Shown: positions 35,853-45,496, counted from the stretch's first letter. The stretch: DNA of 64,000 nucleotides from Ensifer oleiphilus (GCF_013371465.1 NZ_JABWDU010000013.1:1-64000); one strand, 5' to 3'. The notes: generated by a model not told the origin, from the letters alone. A program made the numbers and translations.

Positions 35853-37256
35853 TCAGTTGCGGGTGCGCCACCAGGCGATCTGCTTGCGAACCTCGTTTGG
35901 AGCCGTACCGCCGAAGGAGGTACGGCTGGCGACCGAGGCCTCGACGGTCAGCACATCAAAGACCTTGGCGGTGATCTGGGGGTGGATCGATTGCAAGTCT
36001 TCGAGCGACAGATCGGCGAGGTCGCAGGTCTTCTGTTCGGCGAGCGCCACGGCGCGGCCGGTGACGTGATGGGCATCGCGGAAGGGCAGGCCCGCTTCGC
36101 GCACCAGCCAATCGGCAAGGTCGGTTGCGGTCGAATAACCGGAGCCGGCGGCCGCCCTCATCCGGTCGGTGCGGATGGTCATGTCGCGCACCATGCCGGT
36201 CATGGCGGCAACAGCGAGTTCGAGGCTCTCGGCGGCGTCGAAAACCTGTTCCTTGTCTTCCTGCATATCCTTGGAATAGGCGAGCGGCAGGCCCTTCATC
36301 ACGGTCAGAAGGGCGATCAGCGAACCGTTGATACGGCCGGTCTTGGCGCGCACCAGTTCGGCGGCATCCGGGTTCTTCTTCTGCGGCATGATCGAGGAGC
36401 CGGTCGAAAACGCGTCGGACAGGCGGATGAAACCGAACTGCGGCGTCGACCAGATGACGATCTCCTCGGCAAGGCGCGACAGGTGCGTGGCCGTGATGGA
36501 TGCCATCGACAGGAACTCGAGCGCGAAGTCGCGGTCGGAGACCGTGTCGATCGAATTGCGGGTCGGCCCGGCAAAGCCGAGCGCGCTCGCAGTCATGTGA
36601 CGGTCGATCGGGAAACCGGTGCCGGCAAGGGCGGCGGCACCGATCGGGCTTTCGTCCATGTGCTCGATGGCGTGGCGCACGCGCGACCGGTCGCGGCCGA
36701 ACATTTCGACATAGGCCATGCAATGATGGCCGAAGGTGACGGGCTGGGCCGTCTGCAGGTGGGTGAAGCCGGGCATGACGGTCTCGGCATGCTCCTCGGC
36801 GCGGTCGAGGAAGGCGGCGATCAGGCCGGTCAGCGCCTTTTCGGTGCGCTGCAGCTCTTCCTTGACCCAGAGGCGGAAGTCGAGCGCCACCTGGTCGTTG
36901 CGCGAGCGGGCGGTGTGCAGCCGGCCGGCGGCAGGCCCGATCAGGGTCGCAAGCCGCGCCTCGATGTTCATGTGGATGTCTTCGAGGCGGCGCGAGAACT
37001 CGAACTGGCCGCTCTCGATCTCTGACAGGATCGTGTTGAGGCCGTGAACGATCTTGTCTTTGTCCTCGGCCGAAATGATGCCTTGATGCGAAAGCATGGT
37101 CGCATGCGCTATTGAGCCGCGGATGTCTTGGCCATAGAGCTTCTTGTCGAAGCCGATCGAGGCATTTATCTCCTCCATGATCGCGTCCGGACCCGAAGCG
37201 AAGCGACCGCCCCACATCTGATTGGAGGATTTCGTTTCGGAATTGCCGTCAGCCAT
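35853..37256 (-). CDS. argH: Argininosuccinate lyase
   Basis: 467 residues. It cleaves argininosuccinate to arginine and fumarate, the last step of arginine synthesis. Fumarase/aspartase superfamily signatures: [20 protein letters not shown] at the start, [32 protein letters not shown] and the signature loop [12 protein letters not shown] containing the catalytic Ser. The ATG at 37256 is only 26 bp from the divergent tlpA start, so each gene's promoter must lie partly in the other's coding region. The small lipoprotein and lysA follow downstream. Confidence 0.96.
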   Translation of the reverse strand: MADGNSETKSSNQMWGGRFASGPDAIMEEINASIGFDKKLYGQDIRGSIAHATMLSHQGIISAEDKDKIVHGLNTILSEIESGQFEFSRRLEDIHMNIEARLATLIGPAAGRLHTARSRNDQVALDFRLWVKEELQRTEKALTGLIAAFLDRAEEHAETVMPGFTHLQTAQPVTFGHHCMAYVEMFGRDRSRVRHAIEHMDESPIGAAALAGTGFPIDRHMTASALGFAGPTRNSIDTVSDRDFALEFLSMASITATHLSRLAEEIVIWSTPQFGFIRLSDAFSTGSSIMPQKKNPDAAELVRAKTGRINGSLIALLTVMKGLPLAYSKDMQEDKEQVFDAAESLELAVAAMTGMVRDMTIRTDRMRAAAGSGYSTATDLADWLVREAGLPFRDAHHVTGRAVALAEQKTCDLADLSLEDLQSIHPQITAKVFDVLTVEASVASRTSFGGTAPNEVRKQIAWWRTRN

Positions 37257-37282
37257 GAAGAATGCCCGCCTTGGAGAATGAA

Positions 37283-37954
37283 ATGCCCGACCAGAAGAAA
37301 TCCCCCCCGGCCGTGAAATTGTTCGCGCTCGCCGCCGTGTTCGGCGTGATCGTCGGTGCGGCAGCGGTATACGTGAAGGAGACGGGGTCTGGCAATGCCG
37401 AGCCGACCGAAACGGCTGCTGCCAGCTGCCCGTTCACCGGCGAAAAGGTCGCCTCGCTGACGCCGTTCATGAAGGGGCAAGTGGCGGCGATGTCGCCGGC
37501 CGCATCGCCACGCCCGATCGCGCTCGATTTCAACGACCCGGAAGGCAAGCCGACGACGGTTGCAGCCTTTGCCGGCAAGACGATGCTCGTCAATCTCTGG
37601 GCCACCTGGTGCGGGCCCTGCCGCGAGGAGATGCCGGCGCTCAACGCGTTGCAGAAGTCGCTCGGCAGCGACAAGTTCGAGGTGGTCGCCATCAACATCG
37701 ACGTCGGCGACGACGAAAAGCCGAAGGCCTTCCTTAACGAGACCGCGGTGCATGATCTTCGCTACTATCGCGATGCGTCGATGGGCGTCTTCAACAATCT
37801 GAAAAAGGAAGGCCTAGCCTTCGGCCTGCCGGCAACCTTGCTCATCGATGACAAGGGATGCCTGATCGGCTCGATGAATGGCCCGGCCGCGTGGGACAGC
37901 GATGACGCCAAGGCGCTGATCGGAGCGGCAATCGCGCCTGCTGCCGGCAGCTGA
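37283..37954 (+). CDS. tlpA: Thiol:disulfide interchange protein TlpA
   Basis: 223 residues from ATG 37283 with GGAG six bases upstream. An N-terminal membrane anchor ([19 protein letters not shown]) holds a periplasmic thioredoxin-fold domain with [16 protein letters not shown]. TlpA reduces cytochrome-oxidase copper chaperones and subunits during CuA assembly. Two further Cys, one just after the anchor (ASCPFTG) and one late (DDKGCLIG), match the structural disulfide known in Bradyrhizobium TlpA. The MNGPAAWDS motif near the C-terminus is also typical. It is divergent from argH and ends in a strong terminator. Confidence 0.93.
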   Translation: MPDQKKSPPAVKLFALAAVFGVIVGAAAVYVKETGSGNAEPTETAAASCPFTGEKVASLTPFMKGQVAAMSPAASPRPIALDFNDPEGKPTTVAAFAGKTMLVNLWATWCGPCREEMPALNALQKSLGSDKFEVVAINIDVGDDEKPKAFLNETAVHDLRYYRDASMGVFNNLKKEGLAFGLPATLLIDDKGCLIGSMNGPAAWDSDDAKALIGAAIAPAAGS

Positions 37955-37983
37955 GCGGGCGGACGTCATCATCTGAAAACTGA

Positions 37984-38008
37984 AAAGCCCGGCGTTTCGC
38001 CGGGCTTT
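37984..38008. terminator. Bidirectional terminator between tlpA and the hydroxybutyryl-CoA dehydrogenase gene
   Basis: AAAGCCCGGCG (37984-37994) and CGCCGGGCTTT (37998-38008) form a perfect 11-bp stem with a TTT loop. A/T runs flank both sides, so it can terminate both convergent transcripts. Confidence 0.85.
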
Positions 38009-38031
38009 GAATTTCTGGAACAGGCAGAGAC

Positions 38032-38904
38032 TTATCGGGTCGGAACCGGCACGTCACCGCGGTAGTCGTAGAAGCCGCGCCCGGATTTGCGGCCGAGCCA
38101 GCCGGCTTCGACGTATTTGACCAACAACGGGCAGGGGCGGTACTTGGAGTCCGCCAGGCCATCGTGCAGCACCTGCATGATCGACAGGCAGGTGTCGAGG
38201 CCGATGAAGTCGGCAAGCTGCAACGGACCCATCGGGTGGTTGGCGCCGAGCTTCATGGCGGTATCGATCGCCTCGACCGTGCCGACGCCTTCATAGAGCG
38301 TGTAGATCGCTTCGTTGATCATCGGCAGCAGGATGCGGTTGACGATGAAGGCCGGGAAGTCTTCGGCGACCGTGACGGTCTTGTCGAGCGTGCTGACGAA
38401 TTCCTTGGCCGCCTTGAACGTGCCTTCGTCCGTCGCGATGCCGCGCACGAGCTCGACCAGCTTCATGACCGGAACCGGGTTCATGAAGTGGATGCCCATG
38501 AATTTTTCCGGGCGATCGGTCGCAGACGCCAGTCGGGTGATCGACAGCGACGACGTATTGGTCGCAAGCAGTGCTTCCGGCTTCAGGATGGGACATACCT
38601 GGCCGTAAATCTTGCGCTTGATGGTTTCGTCTTCGGTGACGGCCTCGATGACGAGGTCCACCTGGGACAGGTCGTTGATATCGGACGAGCCCTTGATCAA
38701 GGCCAGCGCGCTTTTGCGGGCCTCATCGGTCATCTTGCCGGATGACACCTGCCGGGCAAGGTTGCCGTTGACGGTGGCAAGTCCGGCCTCGATGCGATCA
38801 GCGGCAAGATCGTAGATCTGGACCTTGTATCCAGCCATGGCCGAAACATGCGCAATGCCGCAGCCCATCTGCCCGGCACCAATAATTCCGACCGTCTTGA
38901 TCAT
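38032..38904 (-). CDS. 3-hydroxybutyryl-CoA dehydrogenase
   Basis: 290 residues from ATG 38904 (family start MIKTVGIIGAGQMG); an in-frame ATG at 38916 has a better-spaced GAAG and would add four residues. The NAD-binding motif GAGQMGCGIAHV begins the Rossmann domain. SSLSITRLAS and GIHFMNPVPVMKLVELVRG lead to the substrate region, and the helical C-terminal domain has GANHPMGPLQLADFIGLD. It interconverts acetoacetyl-CoA and 3-hydroxybutyryl-CoA in fatty-acid and PHB-related metabolism. It lies downstream of etfBA on the same strand; in such clusters it is usually called hbdA. Confidence 0.93.
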   Translation of the reverse strand: MIKTVGIIGAGQMGCGIAHVSAMAGYKVQIYDLAADRIEAGLATVNGNLARQVSSGKMTDEARKSALALIKGSSDINDLSQVDLVIEAVTEDETIKRKIYGQVCPILKPEALLATNTSSLSITRLASATDRPEKFMGIHFMNPVPVMKLVELVRGIATDEGTFKAAKEFVSTLDKTVTVAEDFPAFIVNRILLPMINEAIYTLYEGVGTVEAIDTAMKLGANHPMGPLQLADFIGLDTCLSIMQVLHDGLADSKYRPCPLLVKYVEAGWLGRKSGRGFYDYRGDVPVPTR

Positions 38905-39061
38905 CGCGGCGAACATCCATCTTCAAGAATTTTGGCGGCCGTGCCGCCGTCATATACGAAAATACCGGGCCGGTCTGGCCGGCCCGGTAGATTGTTAATG
39001 CCAAGTCCGCGCTTTTGCCAGTCCTTTTCCTTGAGGCTCCAGCGGCGCGGTTGGCGAAAGG

Positions 39062-39991
39062 TCACAGCGCCTTTGCAAGCTCCGGCAGGGCTTCGAACAG
39101 GTCAGCGACGAGGCCGTAGTCGGCGACCTGGAAGATCGGTGCCTCCTCGTCCTTGTTGATGGCGACGATGACCTTCGAATCCTTCATGCCGGCGAGATGC
39201 TGGATCGCGCCGGAGATGCCGCAGGCGATGTAGAGATCGGGGGCGACCACCTTGCCGGTCTGGCCGACCTGCCAGTCGTTCGGGGCGTAGCCGGCGTCGA
39301 CCGCAGCGCGGCTGGCGCCGACGGCTGCACCGAGCTTGTCGGCAACCGGCAGGATGACTTCCTGGAACTTCTCCGCCGAACCGAGCGCCCGGCCACCCGA
39401 GATGATGATCTTGGCAGAGGTCAGCTCCGGGCGATCCGACGACGACAGCGCATCGGCAACGAAGCTCGAAAGACCCGGATTGGCGGCAGCCGAAACCGTC
39501 TCGACCGAAGCAGAGCCGCCCTCGGGGGCGGAGGCGAACGAGGCGGTGCGTACGGTGATCACGCGCTTGGCTTCGCTCGTCTGCACCGTCTGGATGGCGT
39601 TGCCGGCATAGATCGGGCGCTTGAAGGTGTCGGAAGAGACAACTTCGGTGATTTCCGAGACCTGGACAACGTCGAGAAGGGCTGCAACCCGCGGCAGCAC
39701 GTTCTTGCCGGCCGAAGTGGCCGCGGCAAGGATGGTGTCGTAGGAGCCGGCAAGCGAGACGATGAGGGCTGCGAGCGGCTCGGCCAGATTGTTGGCAAGG
39801 CTTGCGTCCTCGGCCACCAGCACCTTGGCGACGCCGGAAAGTTTGGCGGCCTGGTCGGCTGCCGTCTTGGCACTGGTGCCGGCGACCAGCACATGCACGT
39901 CGCCGCCGATCTTGGCGGCTGCCGTCAGCGCCTTGGCGGTCTGGTCGGAAAGGTGGCTGCCGTCGTGATCAGCCAGAAGCAGAATAGCCAT
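39062..39991 (-). CDS. etfA: Electron transfer flavoprotein subunit alpha
   Basis: 309 residues. The N-terminal domain ([20 protein letters not shown]) is followed by the FAD-binding C-terminal domain with [20 protein letters not shown] and [20 protein letters not shown], the family signature. With EtfB it carries electrons from acyl-CoA dehydrogenases to ETF-ubiquinone oxidoreductase. The housekeeping version is indicated by context (etfB upstream by 25 bp, a beta-oxidation-type dehydrogenase downstream) rather than the nitrogen-fixation fixAB, which sits in fixABCX. Confidence 0.95.
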   Translation of the reverse strand: MAILLLADHDGSHLSDQTAKALTAAAKIGGDVHVLVAGTSAKTAADQAAKLSGVAKVLVAEDASLANNLAEPLAALIVSLAGSYDTILAAATSAGKNVLPRVAALLDVVQVSEITEVVSSDTFKRPIYAGNAIQTVQTSEAKRVITVRTASFASAPEGGSASVETVSAAANPGLSSFVADALSSSDRPELTSAKIIISGGRALGSAEKFQEVILPVADKLGAAVGASRAAVDAGYAPNDWQVGQTGKVVAPDLYIACGISGAIQHLAGMKDSKVIVAINKDEEAPIFQVADYGLVADLFEALPELAKAL

Positions 39992-40016
39992 GGTTTTGTT
40001 CTCCCTTTCCTGAAAC

Positions 40017-40766
40017 TTAAAGCACGCCGGCTTCGGTCTTGAGCTTCTCGACCAGTTCGGCCACCGACTTGACCTTGATGCCGGCCTTGCGGCCTTCCGG
40101 CTCCTCGGTCTTCAGCACCTTCAGCCGGGCCGTCGTGTCGACGCCGAAATCGGCAGGTGTCTTCTTGTCGAGCGGCTTCTTCTTCGCCTTCATGATGTTG
40201 GGAAGCGAGGCATAACGCGGCTCGTTCAGGCGCAGGTCGGTGGTGACGACTGCCGGCAGCTTGATGTCGATCGTCTGCAGGCCGCCGTCGACTTCGCGGG
40301 TCACGGTTGCCTTGCCGTCGCCGATCTCGACCTTGGAGGCAAAGGTGCCCTGTGCCCAGCCGAGCAAGGCCGACAGCATCTGGCCGGTCTGGTTGCTATC
40401 GTCGTCGATCGCCTGCTTGCCGACGATGATCAGGCCGGGCTGTTCGGCCTCGGCCACACCCTTGACGATCTTGGCAACGGCGAGCGGCTCGACCTGGTCT
40501 TCGGTCTCGACCAGGATCGCCCGGTCGGCGCCCATGGCGAGTGCGGTGCGCAACGTCTCTTCGGCCTTGGCCGGACCGACCGATACGACCACGACCTCGT
40601 CGGCCTTGCCGGCTTCCTTCAGCCGCAGCGCCTCTTCCACCGAGATCTCGTCGAACGGGTTCATCGACATCTTCACATTCGCCAGCTCCACACCGGAACC
40701 ATCCGCCTTCACCCGGATCTTGACGTTGTAGTCAACCACCCGCTTAACCGTCACAAGTATTTTCAT
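40017..40766 (-). CDS. etfB: Electron transfer flavoprotein subunit beta
   Basis: 249 residues. It carries the AMP-binding site and recognition loop of ETF. It begins [17 protein letters not shown], contains the family signature region [37 protein letters not shown] and the [20 protein letters not shown] signature near the C-terminus. It heads a minus-strand etfB-etfA-hbdA series. A MerR-type palindrome lies about 150 bp upstream in an otherwise empty 288-bp gap, a plausible control site for fatty-acid or branched-chain amino-acid catabolism. Confidence 0.95.
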   Translation of the reverse strand: MKILVTVKRVVDYNVKIRVKADGSGVELANVKMSMNPFDEISVEEALRLKEAGKADEVVVVSVGPAKAEETLRTALAMGADRAILVETEDQVEPLAVAKIVKGVAEAEQPGLIIVGKQAIDDDSNQTGQMLSALLGWAQGTFASKVEIGDGKATVTREVDGGLQTIDIKLPAVVTTDLRLNEPRYASLPNIMKAKKKPLDKKTPADFGVDTTARLKVLKTEEPEGRKAGIKVKSVAELVEKLKTEAGVL

Positions 40767-40916
40767 GGATTCTTCCCTCCAAGAGCTTTCGCAGGAAAAT
40801 GCGCCTTAACGGAGCCGCCTGATTGTCGGTTGGCGACATCGATACGCGTTTTTTCTCCAATTACAATCACTGTGCATGGCGCTAAATCGATATAATCCCG
40901 AGAATTGGAATAACGT

Positions 40917-40930
40917 TTACGTACACGTAA
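40917..40930 (-). promoter_or_regulatory. MerR/LiuR-like operator upstream of etfB
   Basis: TTACGT and ACGTAA form perfect inverted arms around a 2-bp centre (40917-40930). On the minus strand the site lies between an ACTTTC hexamer (-35-like, 40937-40932) and a TTATTC hexamer (-10-like), the layout used by MerR-family regulators. TTACG...CGTAA palindromes are known for LiuR-type regulators in proteobacteria. The regulator gene is not in the window. Confidence 0.5.
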
Positions 40931-41054
40931 GAAAGTGTCGTTGCAAGACCTGTTCGCAGGTGCGGCATCACGGGCAACTCCCTTCCGTCACTCCGATATC
41001 AAGCCATTGAAATAATGAGGAAACGTGGTGTCCGTAACCGCAAGGTACGCCAGT

Positions 41055-41849
41055 TTACACCGTTGGGCGACCCCAGGGTGTCGGCGGTTTGCGGCTTTCC
41101 GGCACCGGTTGCGGCGTGACGGCGACGGATGTGACCTTGTGTTCGACGGCGCGTGGCGTGACGATCGTCCGGTCAAAAAGCGGGACGCCGCGGCGTCGCA
41201 AAACGACCACCAGCACGAGCCCGGCGACGATGCCGCCGACATGGGCACTCCACGATACGCCACTGCCCGGATCGACCACCAGCATGAAGAATTGCTGGCC
41301 GATCCAGAAGGCGAGCGGAATGGCCGCCGGCAGGGGCAGGGGGATGCGGAAAAACACCAGAACCCAGACGCGCACCTTCGGATGCAACAGGAAATAGGCG
41401 GCAACCACGCCGGAGATCGCGCCCGAGGCGCCGATCAGCGGCGCTTCCGATGCCGGGTCGAGCAGGCCGTGCGCCAGGGCTCCGGCAGCGGCACAGGCGA
41501 AATAGAACACCAGAAAGCGAAAATGCCCGAGCGCATCTTCGACATTGTCGCCGAACACCCAGAGAAACAGCATATTCATCGCCAGATGCATGAAGTCGCC
41601 ATGCAGAAAGGAGTAGGTGATGAAGGTGAAGCCATCGGGCACGATGATCAGCGACGGATCGAGCTGGGCATAGTCGAAGACGAGTGCCGGGATGTATCCC
41701 AAACCCAGAAGCGTCGCATTGGCGAACTCTTCGGTGGCGATCGGTCCGGTTATCAGCCAGACAGCGATGTTGATGACGATCAGGCTTATCGTCACATACT
41801 GAACCTTGATGTACTTCAGGGTGTTCTTATCGTGAAGCGGTATGAACAT
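41055..41849 (-). CDS. Rhomboid family intramembrane serine protease
   Basis: 264 residues from ATG 41849, with GGGAG upstream. Six to seven membrane segments. The catalytic elements are visible: SFLHGDFMHLAMNMLFL (membrane-facing His/Asn region), the nucleophile in GASGAISGVVAAYFLL, and the partner His in SWSAHVGGIVAGLVLV. Rhomboids cleave membrane proteins within the bilayer; the substrate is unknown. A proline-rich cytoplasmic C-terminus follows. It is the last gene of a minus-strand set SDR - Hig1-like - adenosyltransferase - rhomboid with short gaps. Confidence 0.92.
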   Translation of the reverse strand: MFIPLHDKNTLKYIKVQYVTISLIVINIAVWLITGPIATEEFANATLLGLGYIPALVFDYAQLDPSLIIVPDGFTFITYSFLHGDFMHLAMNMLFLWVFGDNVEDALGHFRFLVFYFACAAAGALAHGLLDPASEAPLIGASGAISGVVAAYFLLHPKVRVWVLVFFRIPLPLPAAIPLAFWIGQQFFMLVVDPGSGVSWSAHVGGIVAGLVLVVVLRRRGVPLFDRTIVTPRAVEHKVTSVAVTPQPVPESRKPPTPWGRPTV

Positions 41850-41878
41850 GCGGTCTCCCGAAGCGTGTTTCCCGGACG

Positions 41879-42457
41879 TTATCTGTTTTTCCCGGGAATC
41901 CAAAGGACGTCGGCGTGACCTTTTTCGTTGGCCCAGCGGGCCGCCACGAACAGGAAATCCGAGAGCCGATTGATGTAGGCGACCGCCTCGCGGCTGACGA
42001 TTTCGGCTTCGATCTGGGCAAGTGCCACCATCTGCCGCTCGGCGCGGCGGGCAACGGTGCGTGCGACGTGGAGTGCTGCGGATGCGGCGCTGCCCGCCGG
42101 CAGCACGAAGGAGCGCAAGGGTTCAAGATCAGCGTTCAGCCGGTCGATCTCGGTTTCGAGCCACGTGACCTGGCTTGCGACGATACGAAGCGGCTCATAC
42201 TGCGGCGTCTCGCCGGTATCGGGGGTGGCGAGATCGGCGCCGAGATCGAAGAGGTCGTTCTGGATCCGCATCAAGGTGGCATCGAGATCGACGACATCGG
42301 CAGTGTGCTGCCGGGCCAGGCCGACAAAGGCATTGGTCTCGTCGATGGCGCCATAGGCATCGACCCTGAGGTCGCTCTTCAGGCGGCGCGGACCGGAGAC
42401 GAGCCCGGTGGTGCCGTTGTCGCCCGTGCGGGTGTAGATCTTGTTGAGCTTGACCAT
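41879..42457 (-). CDS. Cob(I)alamin adenosyltransferase, PduO type
   Basis: 192 residues. The N-terminal ATP-binding signature KIYTRTGDNGTTGLVSGPR defines the PduO family, which transfers the adenosyl group of ATP to cob(I)alamin to make coenzyme B12. VDAYGAIDETNAFVGLAR, the RIQNDLFDLGADLATP segment and the C-terminal AVAYINRLSDFLFVAARWAN complete the trimer active site. It is 16 bp behind the Hig1-like gene. With cobS and cobT elsewhere in the window it is the third B12-linked gene, though not in a cob operon. Confidence 0.94.
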   Translation of the reverse strand: MVKLNKIYTRTGDNGTTGLVSGPRRLKSDLRVDAYGAIDETNAFVGLARQHTADVVDLDATLMRIQNDLFDLGADLATPDTGETPQYEPLRIVASQVTWLETEIDRLNADLEPLRSFVLPAGSAASAALHVARTVARRAERQMVALAQIEAEIVSREAVAYINRLSDFLFVAARWANEKGHADVLWIPGKNR

Positions 42458-42473
42458 GGTGTCGTCAGGTTCC

Positions 42474-42677
42474 TTAAGACGGGCGGCCGCCGCCGGTCAG
42501 CCACAGCGTCAGCATGATCAGGGCGATTGCGATCGCCTGCAACAGGACGCGGGCCTGCATCAGCTTGTTTGACGTGTTGCCGCTGCCGCCCTTGGCCATG
42601 TTCACGAGGCCGCGGATCAGAACGATGACGACCAGGCCCATGACGAGCAGGGTCAGGCCGGTGAAGAAACTGGACAT
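42474..42677 (-). CDS. Twin transmembrane (Hig1-domain-like) small protein
   Basis: 67 residues with two hydrophobic helices (LTLLVMGLVVIVLIRGLVNM and LLQAIAIALIMLTLWL) joined by a polar loop containing KLMQARVLLQ. The loop resembles the Hig1 signature of respiratory supercomplex factors found in alphaproteobacteria and mitochondria. The role in cytochrome-oxidase assembly is inferred from the family. ATG 42677 starts 24 bp after the SDR stop; the adenosyltransferase follows in 16 bp. The tight spacing supports an operon. Confidence 0.85.
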   Translation of the reverse strand: MSSFFTGLTLLVMGLVVIVLIRGLVNMAKGGSGNTSNKLMQARVLLQAIAIALIMLTLWLTGGGRPS

Positions 42678-42701
42678 CGAAATGCTTCCTTGCGTTTACA
42701 G

Positions 42702-43535
42702 TCAGCCTAGGCGGCCGATTATGCGGTAGAACAGGGCTGCCGGCAGAAGCTTCTTCAGGAGCGCTCCCTGCCTGGCGGGCCTTGTTACAATATAGTGCGG
42801 CTTCGGTCTTTTTGCCGTCAGCGCATGCTTGAGCACGGCGTAGACCGCCTCCGGGCCGAGCTTGCCGGCCGCCGGCTTGCTTTCGCCTTTCAATCGTCGC
42901 AACTGCCGTTCGTACTCGACCCGGTGAACGGAATTCTTCAGGTCGATGAAGCGCTCGATATAGGTCACCGCATTGGCGGTGAACCTGGAGGCGATCGGCC
43001 CGGGTTCGATCAGGCTGACCTCGATGCCGCTGCCGGCGAGCTCCATTTTCAGGGTCAGAGACAGCCCCTCGATCGCAAACTTCGAGGCGTTGTAGGCGCC
43101 GCGCCAGCGATAGGGTACGATGCCGAGAATGGAGGAACATTGCACGATGCGGCCGTACCCACGTGCCCGCATGGCGGGGATCACCCGGCGCGTCAGGTCG
43201 TGCCAGCCGATGACGTTGGTTTCGAGCTGCAGCCGCAAGGCCTCGGTCGGCAGGTCCTCGACCGCACCCGCCTGGCCATAGGCGCCGTTGTTGAACAGCG
43301 CATCGATGCGGCCGCCCGAACGCGCCATCACCGCCTCGACCAGGGCGGCGATCGTTTCCGGCTGGGTATAGTCCATCAGGAAGGTTTCGATGCCCTCATC
43401 TTCAAGGGCGCTACGGTCGTCTTCACGGCGCACGGTAGCGAACACCCGCCAGCCGTCGGCCTGCAGCGCTCGGGCGCAATGGGCGCCGATCCCGGATGAA
43501 CATCCGGTGACAATGATTGTGGGGCGATCGGACAT
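42702..43535 (-). CDS. SDR family NAD(P)-dependent oxidoreductase
   Basis: 277 residues. A classical short-chain dehydrogenase: TGCSSGIGAHCARAL for cofactor binding, FNNGAYG (the NNAG variant), the catalytic Ser in VQCSSILGIVPY, and YNASK with the active-site Tyr and Lys. The C-terminal region includes IEPGPIASRF. An Arg in VRREDD after the second strand suggests NADP preference. The substrate cannot be told from sequence. It starts the minus-strand set that continues with the Hig1-like gene, and is divergent from the BrkB-family gene. Confidence 0.92.
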   Translation of the reverse strand: MSDRPTIIVTGCSSGIGAHCARALQADGWRVFATVRREDDRSALEDEGIETFLMDYTQPETIAALVEAVMARSGGRIDALFNNGAYGQAGAVEDLPTEALRLQLETNVIGWHDLTRRVIPAMRARGYGRIVQCSSILGIVPYRWRGAYNASKFAIEGLSLTLKMELAGSGIEVSLIEPGPIASRFTANAVTYIERFIDLKNSVHRVEYERQLRRLKGESKPAAGKLGPEAVYAVLKHALTAKRPKPHYIVTRPARQGALLKKLLPAALFYRIIGRLG

Positions 43536-43717
43536 CCTGTCGATTCCTGTAGAAATCCTGCCCCCGTTTCCCATATTCATCGGCGGGATACAATTGAATT
43601 GCGCGAGCCCGAACCCGTGTACGTTGTCGTGGTCGGATTAGCGCCAAAGCCATGGAACGGCATCGGAGGCCCCGCATCGAATGCAGGTGACCCTGGTGCC
43701 ACTCGGCCGGAGTGGAA

Positions 43718-44599
43718 ATGCCATCGTTTATACGCATCACCTGGAAAGTCGTTTTCGATGCGTTATGGCACTTCAGTCTGGACGACGGCTGGGCCATGGC
43801 GAGCCATGTGGCGCTTTCCTCTCTGCTCGCCGTCTTCCCGTTCCTGATTTTCGGCACGGCGCTCGGCAGCTTCCTCGGGGCCGATCAGTTTGCCGAGACC
43901 GCCGTCCATCTCATCTTCGACGCCTGGCCGGAATCGATCGCGACCCCGATCGCCAACGAGATCGTCCAGGTGCTGACCATCCCTCGCGGCGGGCTGTTGA
44001 CCGTCTCCGTGCTTGCCGCCGCCTATTTCGCCTCGAATGGTGTCGAGGCGCTGCGGGTGTCGCTCAACCGTGCCTATAGGGTGACGGAAAGCCGCTACTG
44101 GTATGTAACGCGCCTCGCCAGCCTCGGCTTCGTGATTGCCGGGGTGCTGATCCTGGCGGCGCTCAGCATCCTTCTCGTCGCCGTTCCCCTGGCACTTCGC
44201 TATGCCGGCGAATGGCTGCCCTGGCTCGACGGGGTGCTGGCGACCGTCGACAACTGGAGCCTGCCGCTGGCGCTGGTCGTGGTGACGGGTGGGTTGTTCA
44301 TGTCGCATCTGTGGTTGCCGGACGGGCATCGCAAGGTGATCGACGTGTTGCCAGGGATCTTCCTGACGCTGCTCTGCTGGACGATCGGTGGCTACACCTT
44401 CGCCTACTATCTCTCGACCTTTGCGACCTACGTCTCGACCTATGCCGGCCTTGCCTCGATCATGATCGTGCTGGTGTTCCTCTATATGGTCGCGGCGATC
44501 TTCATCATCGGTGCCGAGATCAACGCCGCCATCCTCAAATATCGGGTGAAGCGCATGGTGCGGCGCAGCTTCCAGGGACAGCGTGTGACCGGGGACTGA
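43718..44599 (+). CDS. YihY/BrkB family inner-membrane protein
   Basis: 293 residues from ATG 43718 with GGAG eight bases upstream; a GTG six bases earlier is the alternative. Six membrane segments. Family landmarks are GWAMASHVALSSLLAVFPFL near the N-terminus, SNGVEALRVSLNRAY, and the two-helix C-terminal half ending in YMVAAIFIIGAEINAAI. The family was once called RNase BN by error; function remains unclear, with virulence and serum-resistance links in some pathogens. It is convergent with gluQRS, seven bases apart. Confidence 0.9.
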   Translation: MPSFIRITWKVVFDALWHFSLDDGWAMASHVALSSLLAVFPFLIFGTALGSFLGADQFAETAVHLIFDAWPESIATPIANEIVQVLTIPRGGLLTVSVLAAAYFASNGVEALRVSLNRAYRVTESRYWYVTRLASLGFVIAGVLILAALSILLVAVPLALRYAGEWLPWLDGVLATVDNWSLPLALVVVTGGLFMSHLWLPDGHRKVIDVLPGIFLTLLCWTIGGYTFAYYLSTFATYVSTYAGLASIMIVLVFLYMVAAIFIIGAEINAAILKYRVKRMVRRSFQGQRVTGD

Positions 44600-44605
44600 G
44601 CGCCT

Positions 44606-45496
44606 TCAGAGGATCAATGCGCGGATGTCGGCAGGCGTCCTGCCAGCCTGGCGGAAGGCCTGGATGCCGGTGTCGCGATTGCTCTTGGAGAGTTTCCGGC
44701 CGTCCGCGCCGAGCAACAGGCGATGATGGTGGTAGACCGGTTCCGGCAGATCGAGCAGCCGCTGTAACAGGCGGTGCACCGAGGTCGCGTGATAGAGGTC
44801 GCGGCCGCGGACCACATGGGTAATGCCCTGCAGCGCATCGTCGACGACGACGGACAGATGATAGCTCGACGGCGCATCGGAGCGCGACAGGATGACGTCG
44901 CCCCAGGCCGCCGGATCGGCTGCGATGAGGCCCGTCTCTCCCTCCGGCCCATGGCCCGTCTCCTGCCAGGTCAGGGGCGTTGCGGCGGCCGCAAGCGCTG
45001 CCCTTTGCATGTCCAGCCGCCAGGCATGGGGTTTGTCGGCGGCAAGAATGGCGTTGCGCGCGTCGTGCCCCAGATCGCGCTCGCTACCTGGGTAGAGCGG
45101 CGCGCCATCCGGATCGCGCGGCCAAGTGCGGCCTTTGGTTTCGGCCTCGGCAACCGCGGCCTTGATCTCGCCGCGCGACATCACCGAGGGGTAGACGAGG
45201 CCCATGTCATCAAGCCGCTTCAGCGCGGATGCGTAGAGATCGAGGTGGTCCGATTGCCGACGCGCCGGCTGTTCCCACTCAAGCCCAAGCCAGGCGAGAT
45301 CGTCGAAGATTGCCGTTTCGAATTCGGGGCGGCAGCGTGTCCGGTCGATATCCTCGATGCGCAACAGGAACCGTCCGCTCGCCGCTTGCGCCATATCGTG
45401 GTTGAGCATCGCCGACAGCGCGTGGCCAAGATGCAAAAGTCCGTTCGGGCTCGGTGCAAAACGGAAAACGGGTTGTGCGGATGACGTGTCTGCCAT
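44606..45496 (-). CDS. gluQRS: Glutamyl-Q tRNA(Asp) synthetase
   Basis: 296 residues. This truncated GluRS-like class I enzyme attaches glutamate to queuosine at position 34 of tRNA(Asp). The HIGH-type motif is FRFAPSPNGLLHLGHALSAM, followed by RIEDIDRTRCR, and the KMSKS-type motif is KLSKSN. The C-terminal anticodon-binding domain of GluRS is missing, as expected. ATG 45496 matches the family start; a longer upstream frame overlaps the glycosylase gene on the other strand. The yhhQ transporter at 16103-16738 serves the same modification but is not linked. Confidence 0.93.
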   Translation of the reverse strand: MADTSSAQPVFRFAPSPNGLLHLGHALSAMLNHDMAQAASGRFLLRIEDIDRTRCRPEFETAIFDDLAWLGLEWEQPARRQSDHLDLYASALKRLDDMGLVYPSVMSRGEIKAAVAEAETKGRTWPRDPDGAPLYPGSERDLGHDARNAILAADKPHAWRLDMQRAALAAAATPLTWQETGHGPEGETGLIAADPAAWGDVILSRSDAPSSYHLSVVVDDALQGITHVVRGRDLYHATSVHRLLQRLLDLPEPVYHHHRLLLGADGRKLSKSNRDTGIQAFRQAGRTPADIRALIL

